DNA of 12,366 nucleotides from CAZYWA01 sp964650975 [NCBI: uncultured bacterium] (GCA_964650975.1 CAZYWA010000207.1:1-12366), one strand, 5' to 3'. Numbered from the stretch's first letter, positions 1-7,141 are shown. A program made the numbers and translations. Notes: generated by a model not told the origin, from the letters alone.

Positions 1-909
1 CAGCCCTCCTCCCGAATCGCCCGAGCGGATCGCACCCAGCACCGGGATCCACGCGATCCGCGCCGGCGAGCCGTTCCGCATCGCCCGGAAGGGACGCCGG
101 CGCAGCCGCACGTAGCGGCGCGGGCTGACGATCTTCGCGAGCTGCTTGGGAGTCTCGCCGCCCGCGAGGCCCGTGACCACCTCGTCCTCGAACGCCAGCC
201 GGTCGATGAGCCCGTGAGCGACGGCCTCCTTCGCGAGGAACGGCCCCTGGTCGACGAGCTGCTCGACTTGGGTAGCCGAGAGCTTGCGCGCCTTGCCGAT
301 CGAGTCGCAGGCCTGCTCGAAGAGGTCGTCGACCAGCTCCACGAGTGCTTGCCTGGCGTCGTCGCTCAGCGACGCGCGCGTGAAGGTCTCGACCGCGCTC
401 TTGTAGCGGCCGATCGGCTCGAGATCGACGGAAACGCCGAGTCGCTCGAGAGCGGGGCCGAGCAGCGCCACCTCCGCGCGGAGCCCCACCCAGTCGAGAG
501 TGCCGGTGGGATGGAGCACGACCTCGTCTGCGCCGCAGGCGGCGAGCAGGTACTCGGCGGCGCCCGCCGACTCGAGAAACGCCGTCACCCGCTTGCGGCT
601 GCGCCGCACCGCGGCCAGGGCTTCGACCAGGCTCTCGATCTGCGCCCAGCCCGCGTCGAGCGGACCGATCGAGAGCAAGACGCCTTCGAGCCGGCGGTCG
701 CGAGCGGCGAGATCCAGCAGCTCGACCAGCTCGACCAGCGACGGCCGCGCGCCGCGCAAGAGCCGCCGCAAGCCGGGCCGCGCCGGATCCTCCTCGAGCG
801 CGCCATGCAGCGCGAGCCGCAAGAAGCGGTACGGCCGCGCACCGCGGGTCACGCGCAAGAACGCGTTCACCACCAGCACGCGGAGGTTCCACAAGAACGA
901 GCGCAGCAC
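1..909 (-). CDS. sppA: Signal peptide peptidase SppA (protease IV), N-terminal half, cut by window edge
   Basis: Membrane-bound serine protease that degrades cleaved signal peptides using a Ser/Lys dyad. About 303 residues are visible and the frame stays open to base 1, so the C-terminal half with the nucleophile serine lies outside. The landmark is GRYKSAVE, whose lysine (residue 170) matches the general-base lysine of E. coli SppA (GTYKSAVE). It is preceded by AAEYLLAACGADEVVLHPTG, the usual SppA context, and followed by a D-rich helical stretch typical of the family. The N terminus (LRSFLWNLRVLVVNAFL) is hydrophobic and could be the membrane anchor. Start choice: an in-frame TGA lies at 930-928. 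GGAGG (920-916) directly abuts an ATG at 915 but sits 6 nt before a GTG at 909, so GTG is preferred; ATG would add two residues. Family assignment is secure; the exact start is not. Confidence 0.9.
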   Translation of the reverse strand, partial: MLRSFLWNLRVLVVNAFLRVTRGARPYRFLRLALHGALEEDPARPGLRRLLRGARPSLVELVELLDLAARDRRLEGVLLSIGPLDAGWAQIESLVEALAAVRRSRKRVTAFLESAGAAEYLLAACGADEVVLHPTGTLDWVGLRAEVALLGPALERLGVSVDLEPIGRYKSAVETFTRASLSDDARQALVELVDDLFEQACDSIGKARKLSATQVEQLVDQGPFLAKEAVAHGLIDRLAFEDEVVTGLAGGETPKQLAKIVSPRRYVRLRRRPFRAMRNGSPARIAWIPVLGAIRSGDSGGGL

Positions 910-1319
910 GGCCATCCTCCGCGGCGGTCACCAGCGAACTGCCGCGCGGGAAGCTACCAGAGCGGGGACTTCCCGGCGAACGGAGATCCGGCGCACGGCG
1001 GTACTGTCTAATTTTGCCCACCTGGACCGGCCCGGGCGACGGACGTCCGGTGGCTGTGCGAGGGCGCTCGAGCCCGCGCCAACCGGATGCACTCGCTGGG
1101 TGTGAGCCCTCATCGCGCGGGCGAATGCAGGCGAGGCGAGCGAACGATCGAGTCTCGATCGCGGCCGAGCCGTGCCCGAGCACGGCCATCAAACGGCCGG
1201 CGCCCGAGCCGGAGATCGGCAAACTGCGACACCACCCGCGCGGCGGCGGCATTCCGGCGTGCGGCGCGCGTGTGGTAAATCAAGCTTTCGGGACGCGCGC
1301 GCTTCGGCGGGGAGACGAC
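910..1319. other. Intergenic region between divergent sppA and the plus-strand cluster
   Basis: About 400 bp with no convincing gene. The plus frame of the next gene is open back to 1014, but that extension is arginine/proline-rich, matches nothing recognisable and has no ribosome binding site, so I treat it as non-coding. The region should hold both divergent promoters. A weak extended -10-like string, TGGTAAATC (1274-1281), lies about 40 bp before the first plus gene, with no good -35. On the minus strand the AT-rich patch near 1003-1016 is the only relaxation in GC content; TAGACA there resembles a -35 but has no matching -10. A 17-bp palindrome at 1145-1161 is listed separately. Confidence 0.5.
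1145..1161. repeat. 17-bp palindrome in the divergent intergenic region, possible operator
   Basis: CGATCGAG, one centre base (T at 1153), then CTCGATCG: both 8-base arms are perfectly complementary. It lies between sppA and the plus-strand cluster, where a regulator of either side could bind. Arms containing CGATCG are fairly common in GC-rich genomes, so chance is possible. No regulator gene in the window is obviously its partner. Confidence 0.3.
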
Positions 1320-1604
1320 ATGACGAACAAGTGGCTCGACGATCTGCGAGAGCGTCTGTTCGGGGCGGCCGCGAGCGACGCGGGCTCCAAGACCTGGGCG
1401 CTGGTGCGCCCGGTGCCGCCGTTCGATGGGCGCGGCTCGTCGCTGGTGGCATTCGGCTCGTTGCTGCTGTTGCTCGGCAGCATGGCGATCGGCCTCCTGT
1501 CGCTGGCCGGATTGATCGTGGCGCTCGCCGCCATCTACCTGGTGCTGGTGCGGGTGTTCGGAATCCGCATCGAACTTCCGGAGGTCCAGGCCTTCGGTCT
1601 GTGA
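1320..1604 (+). CDS. Small membrane protein of unknown function (94 aa)
   Basis: I do not recognise a family. The first 39 residues are polar with an amphipathic start (NKWLDDLRERLFG) and a proline-rich linker (VRPVPPFDG). Residues 41-80 are almost continuously hydrophobic, long enough for two tightly packed membrane helices separated near the GLLSLAG turn or one long helix. A short tail follows (GIRIELPEVQAFGL). The ATG at 1320 is chosen because GGGGAG (1309-1314) lies 5 nt upstream and because upstream codons in this frame look non-coding. It is the first gene of the plus-strand cluster, 19 nt before the signalling gene, so it may be co-transcribed with it and could be a membrane partner or anchor. 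That role is inference only. Confidence 0.75.
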   Translation: MTNKWLDDLRERLFGAAASDAGSKTWALVRPVPPFDGRGSSLVAFGSLLLLLGSMAIGLLSLAGLIVALAAIYLVLVRVFGIRIELPEVQAFGL

Positions 1605-1623
1605 GCCAGCGGCGGCTCGAGGG

Positions 1624-3348
1624 ATGACGCAACCAAGAGCCGCGGCGCCGCGCGGCGCGCTGGGCCCAGCCGGAGTGCACCGCGTTCTCGCGGTGGACGA
1701 CGATCCGCTGGTCTTGGCGGCGCTCCGGCGTCAGTTCGAGGCCGGGGGATATGTCGTGAGCACCGCCGCGGACGGTATCGCGGCGCTCGCCGCCATCCAC
1801 CGCGATCCACCCGACGTGGTGCTCCTCGACCTGGTCCTGCCTCACCTCGACGGCCTCAAGGTGTGCCGCGAGGTTCGCCGCGACGCGAGCCTCGACGAGG
1901 TGGCGATCCTCGTGGTGACGTCACAGGCCGACAGCGCGATCAAGATCGAAGCGCTGCGCGCCGGCGCCAACGACTACGTCACCAAGCCGTTCGAGCCCGA
2001 GGAGCTCGACGCCCGAGTCCGCTCTCACTTGAAGACCAAGGTGCTGCGCGACGAGCTGCGCGCCATGCAGGAGCGACTGGTCGCCGGCGGCAAGCGCGAG
2101 GCGGTGATCGAGCTCGCCGGAGCGGCGGCTCACGAGATGAATCAGCCGCTCACCGGGATCCTAGGACGCGCGGTGCTCCTGGAGCGGAAGCTCGACGCGA
2201 GCCACCCGGGCCGCCGCGATCTCGAGATCATCCGCGAGCAGGCCGAGCGGCTGGGCCGCAGCGTGGCGCGCCTGGCGCGCGTCAGCTCCTACGACACCAC
2301 GGAGTACGTGGGGGCGCGGCGCATTCTGGATCTCGAACAGGCCTCGAGCGGCACCAGCGCGGCTCCATCGGCGCTGGCACTGGTGACGCGCCCCTCCCTC
2401 CGGGACGCGCTCGACGCAGCCGCCGTCGCGGCGGGGCTCGCGGTTTCGGAGCCGTCGGCCGACGAGCCGCTCGCGGCCGCCTGGGACAGGACCCAGGCGG
2501 AGGTGCTGGTCCTCGAAGTGGGGCCGGGGCGCACTCCGTCCGAGGTGGTGCGCGCCACGGCCAACCAGCTCTCGCTGCGCGAGGTGCCGGCTGTGCTGCT
2601 CGACCCGGGTGAGGGATCGGCGTCGAGCGCGGCGATCGAGCACTTGGGTGCCGTGGTGGTCGACGGGGATCCCCCGGCCGTCGCGGCCATCGAGACCCAG
2701 CTGCGGCGCGCGCAACGGTTCGGGCGGCTGCTGCGGCGTCTGGAAGGGCGCGAGCGCGAGCTCGCGACGTTGCGCACCGTCGATCCACTCACCGGGCTCG
2801 CGCGGCGCGAGCATTTTCTCGAGGTCGTGGCCTCGGAGGTGCGCCGCGCGCGCCGGTACGACCTGAAGCTGGCGCTCGCCGTGATCGACGTCGACGACTT
2901 CTCGGAGCTCAATCGCACCTGGGGCGAGGAGATCGGGAATCGGGTGCTGCGCGACCTGGCCCTCACCGTGCGCGGGTCGACCCGCGAGGTCGATCACCTG
3001 GGACGGCTGGGCGGTGAGCTCTTCGGGATCCTGCTGCCGCACACCAGCGGCGACGAGTCGTTGCGGGCCGCCGGGCGCTGGTCGGAGCGGCTGAGCCGGG
3101 AGAGCGAGACCCTCGCGGAGTCGATCCGCCGCACCGTCGAGGGAACCAGCTTCGGATTCTCGAGTCAGGAAATCCGGCTCACCGTGAGCATCGGGATCGC
3201 CGAAGCACAGGGCGCCTCGACGCTCGATCCGGAGCACCTGGTGTCGCGAGCCGAGGGTGCGGTGCGGCGCGCCAAGGAGCTGGGCAAGAACCGCGTTTAC
3301 GTCGCCCGCTCCGAGCTCGAGGAAGTGGCCGAAGAGACGGCGCGATGA
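1624..3348 (+). CDS. Hybrid response regulator: REC - HisKA-like - pseudo-REC - degenerate GGDEF
   Basis: Cytoplasmic signalling protein, 574 aa. Residues 18-137 are an intact receiver: acidic pocket D25-D27, phosphoacceptor D69 (VVLLDLVLP), T99 and K121 (TKPF). Residues 155-222 resemble a HisKA dimerisation/phosphotransfer helix pair with H170 (AHEMNQPLT), but no HATPase domain follows. Residues about 247-365 look like a second receiver without working residues: E298 stands where the phospho-Asp should be, and the acidic pair and lysine are absent. Residues 380-560 are a GGDEF domain (DPLTGL at 387, metal Asp D422) whose signature reads GGELF (463-467); the metal-binding Glu at position four is Leu. 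The inhibitory c-di-GMP site RxxD (R454, D457) is kept at the canonical five-residue spacing. GAGGG directly abuts the ATG at zero spacing, which is odd; a GTG at 1675 is the nearest alternative. It overlaps the next gene by 4 nt. Domain calls are confident; cyclase activity is doubtful. Confidence 0.9.
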   Translation: MTQPRAAAPRGALGPAGVHRVLAVDDDPLVLAALRRQFEAGGYVVSTAADGIAALAAIHRDPPDVVLLDLVLPHLDGLKVCREVRRDASLDEVAILVVTSQADSAIKIEALRAGANDYVTKPFEPEELDARVRSHLKTKVLRDELRAMQERLVAGGKREAVIELAGAAAHEMNQPLTGILGRAVLLERKLDASHPGRRDLEIIREQAERLGRSVARLARVSSYDTTEYVGARRILDLEQASSGTSAAPSALALVTRPSLRDALDAAAVAAGLAVSEPSADEPLAAAWDRTQAEVLVLEVGPGRTPSEVVRATANQLSLREVPAVLLDPGEGSASSAAIEHLGAVVVDGDPPAVAAIETQLRRAQRFGRLLRRLEGRERELATLRTVDPLTGLARREHFLEVVASEVRRARRYDLKLALAVIDVDDFSELNRTWGEEIGNRVLRDLALTVRGSTREVDHLGRLGGELFGILLPHTSGDESLRAAGRWSERLSRESETLAESIRRTVEGTSFGFSSQEIRLTVSIGIAEAQGASTLDPEHLVSRAEGAVRRAKELGKNRVYVARSELEEVAEETAR

Positions 3349-5066
3349 CGGGCATGGGTGGCGAGATGGGCGGCGAGGAGCAAGCCGCGGGCTCGGAGCG
3401 CTTGCGCAACCTGCGCGCGCGTCGCAAGGCGACCCGCTGGCTCGACCAGGCCCAGCCCATCGTCGTCTCGGTCTGGCTGGCGATCGTCGTGACCGGGCTG
3501 TGGCCGCCGGCCCACGGCGCGGCGCGGGGCAATTCACCGGCGCTGACGTCGGTGGGCGTTCTCCTCGTCCTCACGCTGGCGGGCCGGCTCATCGCCGATC
3601 CGGTGACGCCGCTTCGGGAGCTGCCTCTGCTCGTGCGGCTCGGCGAGGTTCTCGAACGGCCGCTCTTCACATCGGCGCGATTCGTGCCCTGGGCCGCCAG
3701 TGGGTTCGTGGCGATCATGGGAGCCGTGTCGGTGTGTCGCCACGCGACCTTCGGCTCGAGCACGTTCGATCTCGGGCTGTTCGAGAACGTGGTGTGGAAC
3801 ACGGTCCACGGCCGATTCTTGTGGAGCGACGTGCTCGGCCGCTCCTTCCTCGGTGAGCACGTATCGCCGGTCTTGCTCGCGGTGGCTCTGCCCTATGCCC
3901 TGATCCCGCGCGCCCCGACCTTGCTGGTGCTCCAGGCCGCGGCGCTGGCCGCCGGGGCGTTCCCGCTGGCTCGGCTGGCGCGGCGCGAGCTCGACGATCC
4001 GCCCCTCACCGCCGCGCTCGTGGTCGCGTATCTCGCATATCTGCCGCTGCGCAACGTGGCGCGCTTCGACTTCCACCCGGTGGCGCTCGCGACGCCGCTC
4101 CTGCTCGAGGCATTCGTGTCGTTTCGCGAGGGCCGCTGGCGTCGCGGCGTCTGGGCGTGGGGGCTGGCTCTCGCATGCGACGAGGCCGTGGCCGCGCCGG
4201 CGGCGGCGCTCGGCCTCTACGTACTGCTGGTCTTGCGTCGACGAAGGCTCGGATTCGAGCTCAGCGCTTTCGCCGTGCTGTGGTTCGTCGCGGCGGTGCT
4301 GGTGATCGTGCCCGCCTTCCGGCACGGTCCTTATCCGTTCTTCGACCGCCTGGGCTCGCTGCGAACCGGGCGATGGCTGGCGCTCGTGTCCCTCGACCGG
4401 TTCGCGCTGCTCGGCGAGGTGCTGGCTCCGCTGGCCTTCTTGCCGCTGCTTTCACCGGTGCACGCCGCGCTGGCGCTTCCGTCGCTGATGCTCGACTGGC
4501 TCAGCGACTCACGGCATCAGCATTCGATCGCCTTCCACTACACCGCAACCGTGACGCCGCTGCTCTTCTGCGCCACCGTGCTGGGAATCGCGAAGCTCGT
4601 GGAGCGCGAGGACTTGAGGGTGGTGCTGGCGTTCTACCCGACGATCCCCGACCTCAAGCGATACGCCGCGGTGCTGCTGCTCTTGGGCGCGATCGTGTTC
4701 ACGGGCTGGTCGCCGGTTGCCCAGATCCGCGCCGGGTGGGGCGCCGCGCGCGACGATCGCGCCGCCGCCGTGGCTCGCGTGCCGGCGGGGGCGCCCGTCA
4801 GCGCTCAGGCGCATCTCGGCGCGCACCTGGCGCGGCGCCGGGGAGTCGCGCTCTTTCCCGAGCGTCTCGCGCCTTGGATCCTGGTGGACGAGGCCGGACC
4901 GCCGTGGCCACTCGCGCGCCAGCAGGACCTGGCTTCGTGGACCATGCGTCTGAACGCCGACCCCGGATGCAGGCTCGACACCGAGCGCGGCGCGGTGCGG
5001 CTCTTCGCCTGCGACCCGCCCGCGCTCGCGAGGCTCGGGCCCAGCGATGCGCCGGCCCGGCCATGA
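3345..5066 (+). CDS. DUF2079 polytopic membrane protein, GT-C glycosyltransferase-like
   Basis: Inner-membrane protein, 573 aa, with roughly 11-12 hydrophobic segments (first near 38-56, last near 438-455) and a soluble C-terminal tail of about 115 residues. DUF2079 hallmarks are present: FDLGLFENVVWNT (141-153), SFLGEHVSPVLL (167-178), FHP (243-245), a CDEA segment (278-281) and HSIAFHYTA (393-401). DUF2079 is grouped with GT-C membrane glycosyltransferases, which take sugars from polyprenyl carriers and use an acidic residue in the first large outer loop; D142 or E147 sit where that residue would be. No DUF2079 substrate is known to me. The tail motif VSAQAHLGAHLARR resembles the periplasmic end of related proteins. 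The gene starts inside the previous stop (ATGA, 3345-3348) and ends overlapping the next start, implying coupled translation. ATGs at codons 4 and 8 are alternative starts. Family call is firm; glycosyltransferase activity is inference. Confidence 0.88.
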   Translation: MTGMGGEMGGEEQAAGSERLRNLRARRKATRWLDQAQPIVVSVWLAIVVTGLWPPAHGAARGNSPALTSVGVLLVLTLAGRLIADPVTPLRELPLLVRLGEVLERPLFTSARFVPWAASGFVAIMGAVSVCRHATFGSSTFDLGLFENVVWNTVHGRFLWSDVLGRSFLGEHVSPVLLAVALPYALIPRAPTLLVLQAAALAAGAFPLARLARRELDDPPLTAALVVAYLAYLPLRNVARFDFHPVALATPLLLEAFVSFREGRWRRGVWAWGLALACDEAVAAPAAALGLYVLLVLRRRRLGFELSAFAVLWFVAAVLVIVPAFRHGPYPFFDRLGSLRTGRWLALVSLDRFALLGEVLAPLAFLPLLSPVHAALALPSLMLDWLSDSRHQHSIAFHYTATVTPLLFCATVLGIAKLVEREDLRVVLAFYPTIPDLKRYAAVLLLLGAIVFTGWSPVAQIRAGWGAARDDRAAAVARVPAGAPVSAQAHLGAHLARRRGVALFPERLAPWILVDEAGPPWPLARQQDLASWTMRLNADPGCRLDTERGAVRLFACDPPALARLGPSDAPARP

Positions 5067-6061
5067 GTCACGTTCGCAGGCGAGCTCTCGCGACATTCGG
5101 GGCGGTGATCGTCTCGGCCTCTGCAGGATGTGGGCTCGACGGGAGCGTGCATCACTTGCCGGCCTTTCCATCGGAGCCGGTGACGGTCGATCCCGCCAGC
5201 TTCACGATCGATCTCGCGAGGTCGCCGTTGCTCGGCGCGGCGCACGGGATTCTCTTGATCGGCTACGACGTCGAGGCGATGGGGCCCGACGAGACGGTCG
5301 AGTTCCTGGCCAAGGCCGCGGCGCTTCACCGGGCGCTCCACGCACCGGCCACGTTCTTCCCGACCGGGCTCACGCTCGAGGCTCAAGCGCCGACGTTCCA
5401 GGCGCTCGATCGCGACCCGCTCTTCGACGTCGAGACCCACACCTACACCCATGAGCGGCTGAAGCCGCTGCTCGAGCGGGGTCCCGACGGCGTGCGGTTT
5501 TACCCGGCGGCGGAACCGGCGGCGCTGACCGCGTCGCTCATGCACACCGCGAGTGCCGCGCGCTCGGTGCTGGGTCACGTGAATCTGGGGATGACCGCAC
5601 CCTACGGCGCCTACCGCGGGCTCGGCGATCGCCCGGATCTGCTGGCGCAGCTACACGGACTCGGGATCCGGTTCGTCCGCTCCTACAGCCGGGACGCCGA
5701 CGACTACCAGCCGGTGCCCTTCGAGGTGCAGCCGTTCTGGTACGCCGTGCAGGGCTTTCCCGACATGCTGGAAGTCCCCATCCAGGGATGGCAGGACGTG
5801 CTGTGGAGAGAGCCCCACGGCTGGAACGATCTCGCGGGCTACTCCCGGCTACTCGACGAGGAGATCGCGACCACCGCCCGGGGCAACCGCGTGTGGAGCT
5901 ACTGCGGCCACGACTGGGGGAGCTTGCGGGCGGATCCCGATCTCACGCTGCTCCGTCACCTGATCGAGAAGGCACGAGAAAGCGGCGTGGTCATCGCGAC
6001 CCACGCCGCTTTTTACGAAGCCGCGCTGCGCGCCCGCTCGGGAGTGCACGCCGGCGGCTGA
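5063..6061 (+). CDS. Predicted lipoprotein, polysaccharide deacetylase (NodB fold) family
   Basis: 332 aa, probably exported and anchored as a lipoprotein. The N terminus is basic (SHVRRR), then hydrophobic, then SASAGC with lipidation cysteine C23; the serine at -3 is tolerated but weaker than leucine. The NodB-type core follows: GYDVEA (67-72) for motif 1, with D69 as likely base and E71 as acidic metal ligand (a D-x-E/D form as in PgdA/PuuE-like enzymes instead of classic DD); PATFFPTG (95-102); HTYTH (126-130) for the zinc histidines; APYGAY (179-184) for motif 3, with threonine before it instead of the usual arginine; and VIATHAAFY near the C terminus. The expected reaction is metal-dependent removal of N- or O-acetyl groups from an extracytoplasmic glycan. 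Its ATG overlaps the DUF2079 stop (ATGA, 5063-5066) and has no ribosome binding site, so translation likely depends on the upstream gene. Substrate unknown. Confidence 0.85.
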   Translation: MSHVRRRALATFGAVIVSASAGCGLDGSVHHLPAFPSEPVTVDPASFTIDLARSPLLGAAHGILLIGYDVEAMGPDETVEFLAKAAALHRALHAPATFFPTGLTLEAQAPTFQALDRDPLFDVETHTYTHERLKPLLERGPDGVRFYPAAEPAALTASLMHTASAARSVLGHVNLGMTAPYGAYRGLGDRPDLLAQLHGLGIRFVRSYSRDADDYQPVPFEVQPFWYAVQGFPDMLEVPIQGWQDVLWREPHGWNDLAGYSRLLDEEIATTARGNRVWSYCGHDWGSLRADPDLTLLRHLIEKARESGVVIATHAAFYEAALRARSGVHAGG

Positions 6062-6087
6062 AGCCAGGCCGAAATCGGTTCGGGCTT
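6061..6087. terminator. Possible bidirectional terminator between convergent genes
   Basis: The two clusters converge with only 24 bp between stop codons. AAGCC (6061-6065) pairs with GGCTT (6083-6087), and inside it CCG (6069-6071) and CGG (6076-6078) close an AAAT loop. There is no T-tract on either strand beyond a couple of bases, so this would be a weak or factor-assisted terminator. The pairing is seen in the sequence; the function is inferred from position. Confidence 0.3.
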
Positions 6088-7141
6088 ACTTCGGGGTGGC
6101 GTCGCGCAGCGCCCGCACCTTGTCGAGCAGCTCCTTGGGATAGATCGGGCCCGCCTCTTTCTCGGTCACGCGGTTCGCGATGTCCTTGAACTGCTGCCAG
6201 AACTCCGGGCTCGGCTTGGGCAGATCCTGAACGCCCGCCTTCTGGATCTCGGCCTTCGAATCCTCGTTCACCTTGCGCAGCGAAGCGGTGATCAGCTTGG
6301 TCTGCTCGGTCATGGTCTTCTTGAGGCTCGCCTGGAGCTCGGGCGCGAGCGTGTCGTAGGCCTTCTTCGACATCACCACTCCGCCGGTCGCGTGCACGAA
6401 CGGCACGGTCTGCACGTACTTGACCTTGGTGAACCACTGCAGCCCGATCATGCCCGACGGCGGGCCGTAGACCGTGTCGATCAGGCCGGTCTGGAGCGAC
6501 TGGAGCACGTCGGGAATGCCCAACGGCACCGCCTGCATCTTGGCCTCGCCGACGAACGCCGCCGTCAGCGGGTCGCCCTCGGCGGCCCAGATCTTGGCCT
6601 TCTGGAGATCGGCCAGGTTTTCGATCTTGAGGTTCGAGTAGAGGTATACGAACCCGGTCTCGGTGAAGCCCAGGAACTCGAAGCCCTTGGTGCGGAACGC
6701 ATCCTGGAAGTACGAAAAAACGTTCGCGTAGACGTTGTCGACTTCGTTGTAGCTGCTGAAGAAGAACGGCAGATCCAGCACGTGGATCTCGGGCAGGATC
6801 TCGGCCAGACCCAGGCCGGTCAGGTGCGCCGCCTGCAGCTGGCCGATCTTGAGCTTCTTGACGATGTCCTTCTCGTCGCCCGAGACACCCAGATAGAGCT
6901 TGAGCTCCACCTTGTCGCCGCTGTCCTTCTTGATGGCATCGGCGGCGGCCTTGAGCTCGGTGGTTCCGGGGGCGCCGTCGGGAAGGATCGTCGCGAGCTT
7001 GACGGTCTGCTTGCCGGTCGCGTCGTCGGCCGCTGCAGAGCCGCCGACGAGCAGCGCCGAGAGCGCTACCGCGGCCGTGCCCCACACCGCGGCCATCTGG
7101 CCGCGCACCGCGATTCGTCGAGGAGTCTTGGAAAGATTCAT
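6086..7141 (-). CDS. Orphan TRAP (DctP/TatP-type) periplasmic solute-binding protein
   Basis: 351 aa secreted binding protein of the TRAP DctP family. Signal peptide: basic MNLSKTPRRIAVRGQ, hydrophobic core to about residue 33, likely cleavage after GSAAA (38-39). The mature part shows family features: VKLATILPDGAPGT (47-60), LPFFFSSYNEVDNVY, and the hinge helix PLGIPDVLQSLQTGLID (206-222). The conserved ligand arginine of classical DctP proteins (KIRV context) is replaced by W185 in KIWAAEGDPL. As I recall, that variant occurs in the TatP branch, which pairs with a TPR-type T protein and is thought to bind hydrophobic or non-carboxylate ligands. No DctQ, DctM or TatT gene is in the window. 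Start choice: ATG 7141 is preceded by GAGAGAGG 4 nt upstream; the frame is open to an ATG at 7219, but that extra peptide precedes a normal signal sequence and comes from a repeat-like hairpin. Ligand unknown. Confidence 0.87.
   Translation of the reverse strand: MNLSKTPRRIAVRGQMAAVWGTAAVALSALLVGGSAAADDATGKQTVKLATILPDGAPGTTELKAAADAIKKDSGDKVELKLYLGVSGDEKDIVKKLKIGQLQAAHLTGLGLAEILPEIHVLDLPFFFSSYNEVDNVYANVFSYFQDAFRTKGFEFLGFTETGFVYLYSNLKIENLADLQKAKIWAAEGDPLTAAFVGEAKMQAVPLGIPDVLQSLQTGLIDTVYGPPSGMIGLQWFTKVKYVQTVPFVHATGGVVMSKKAYDTLAPELQASLKKTMTEQTKLITASLRKVNEDSKAEIQKAGVQDLPKPSPEFWQQFKDIANRVTEKEAGPIYPKELLDKVRALRDATPK

Noticed and set aside
214-1011. Plus-strand open frame of 265 codons at the left end
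   Set aside because: It is antisense to sppA, whose motifs are unmistakable. The plus-frame protein is Arg/Glu/His-rich with no family features, as expected of a mirror frame in GC-rich DNA.
1014-1319. N-terminal extension of the small membrane protein to an ATG at 1014
   Set aside because: The extra 102 residues are low-complexity Arg/Pro/Ala, lack a ribosome binding site and precede a well-placed internal one at 1309-1314.
2161-3537. Minus-strand open frame of 458 codons opposite the hybrid regulator
   Set aside because: It spans a stop and start of real overlapping genes and is Arg/Pro/His-rich with no domain; it is a mirror of the high-GC third-position pattern.
4157-5062. Extension of the deacetylase frame back to 4157
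   Set aside because: The extra 302 codons overlap the DUF2079 gene out of frame and read as Arg/Ala-rich noise; the ATG at 5063 starts a proper lipoprotein signal.
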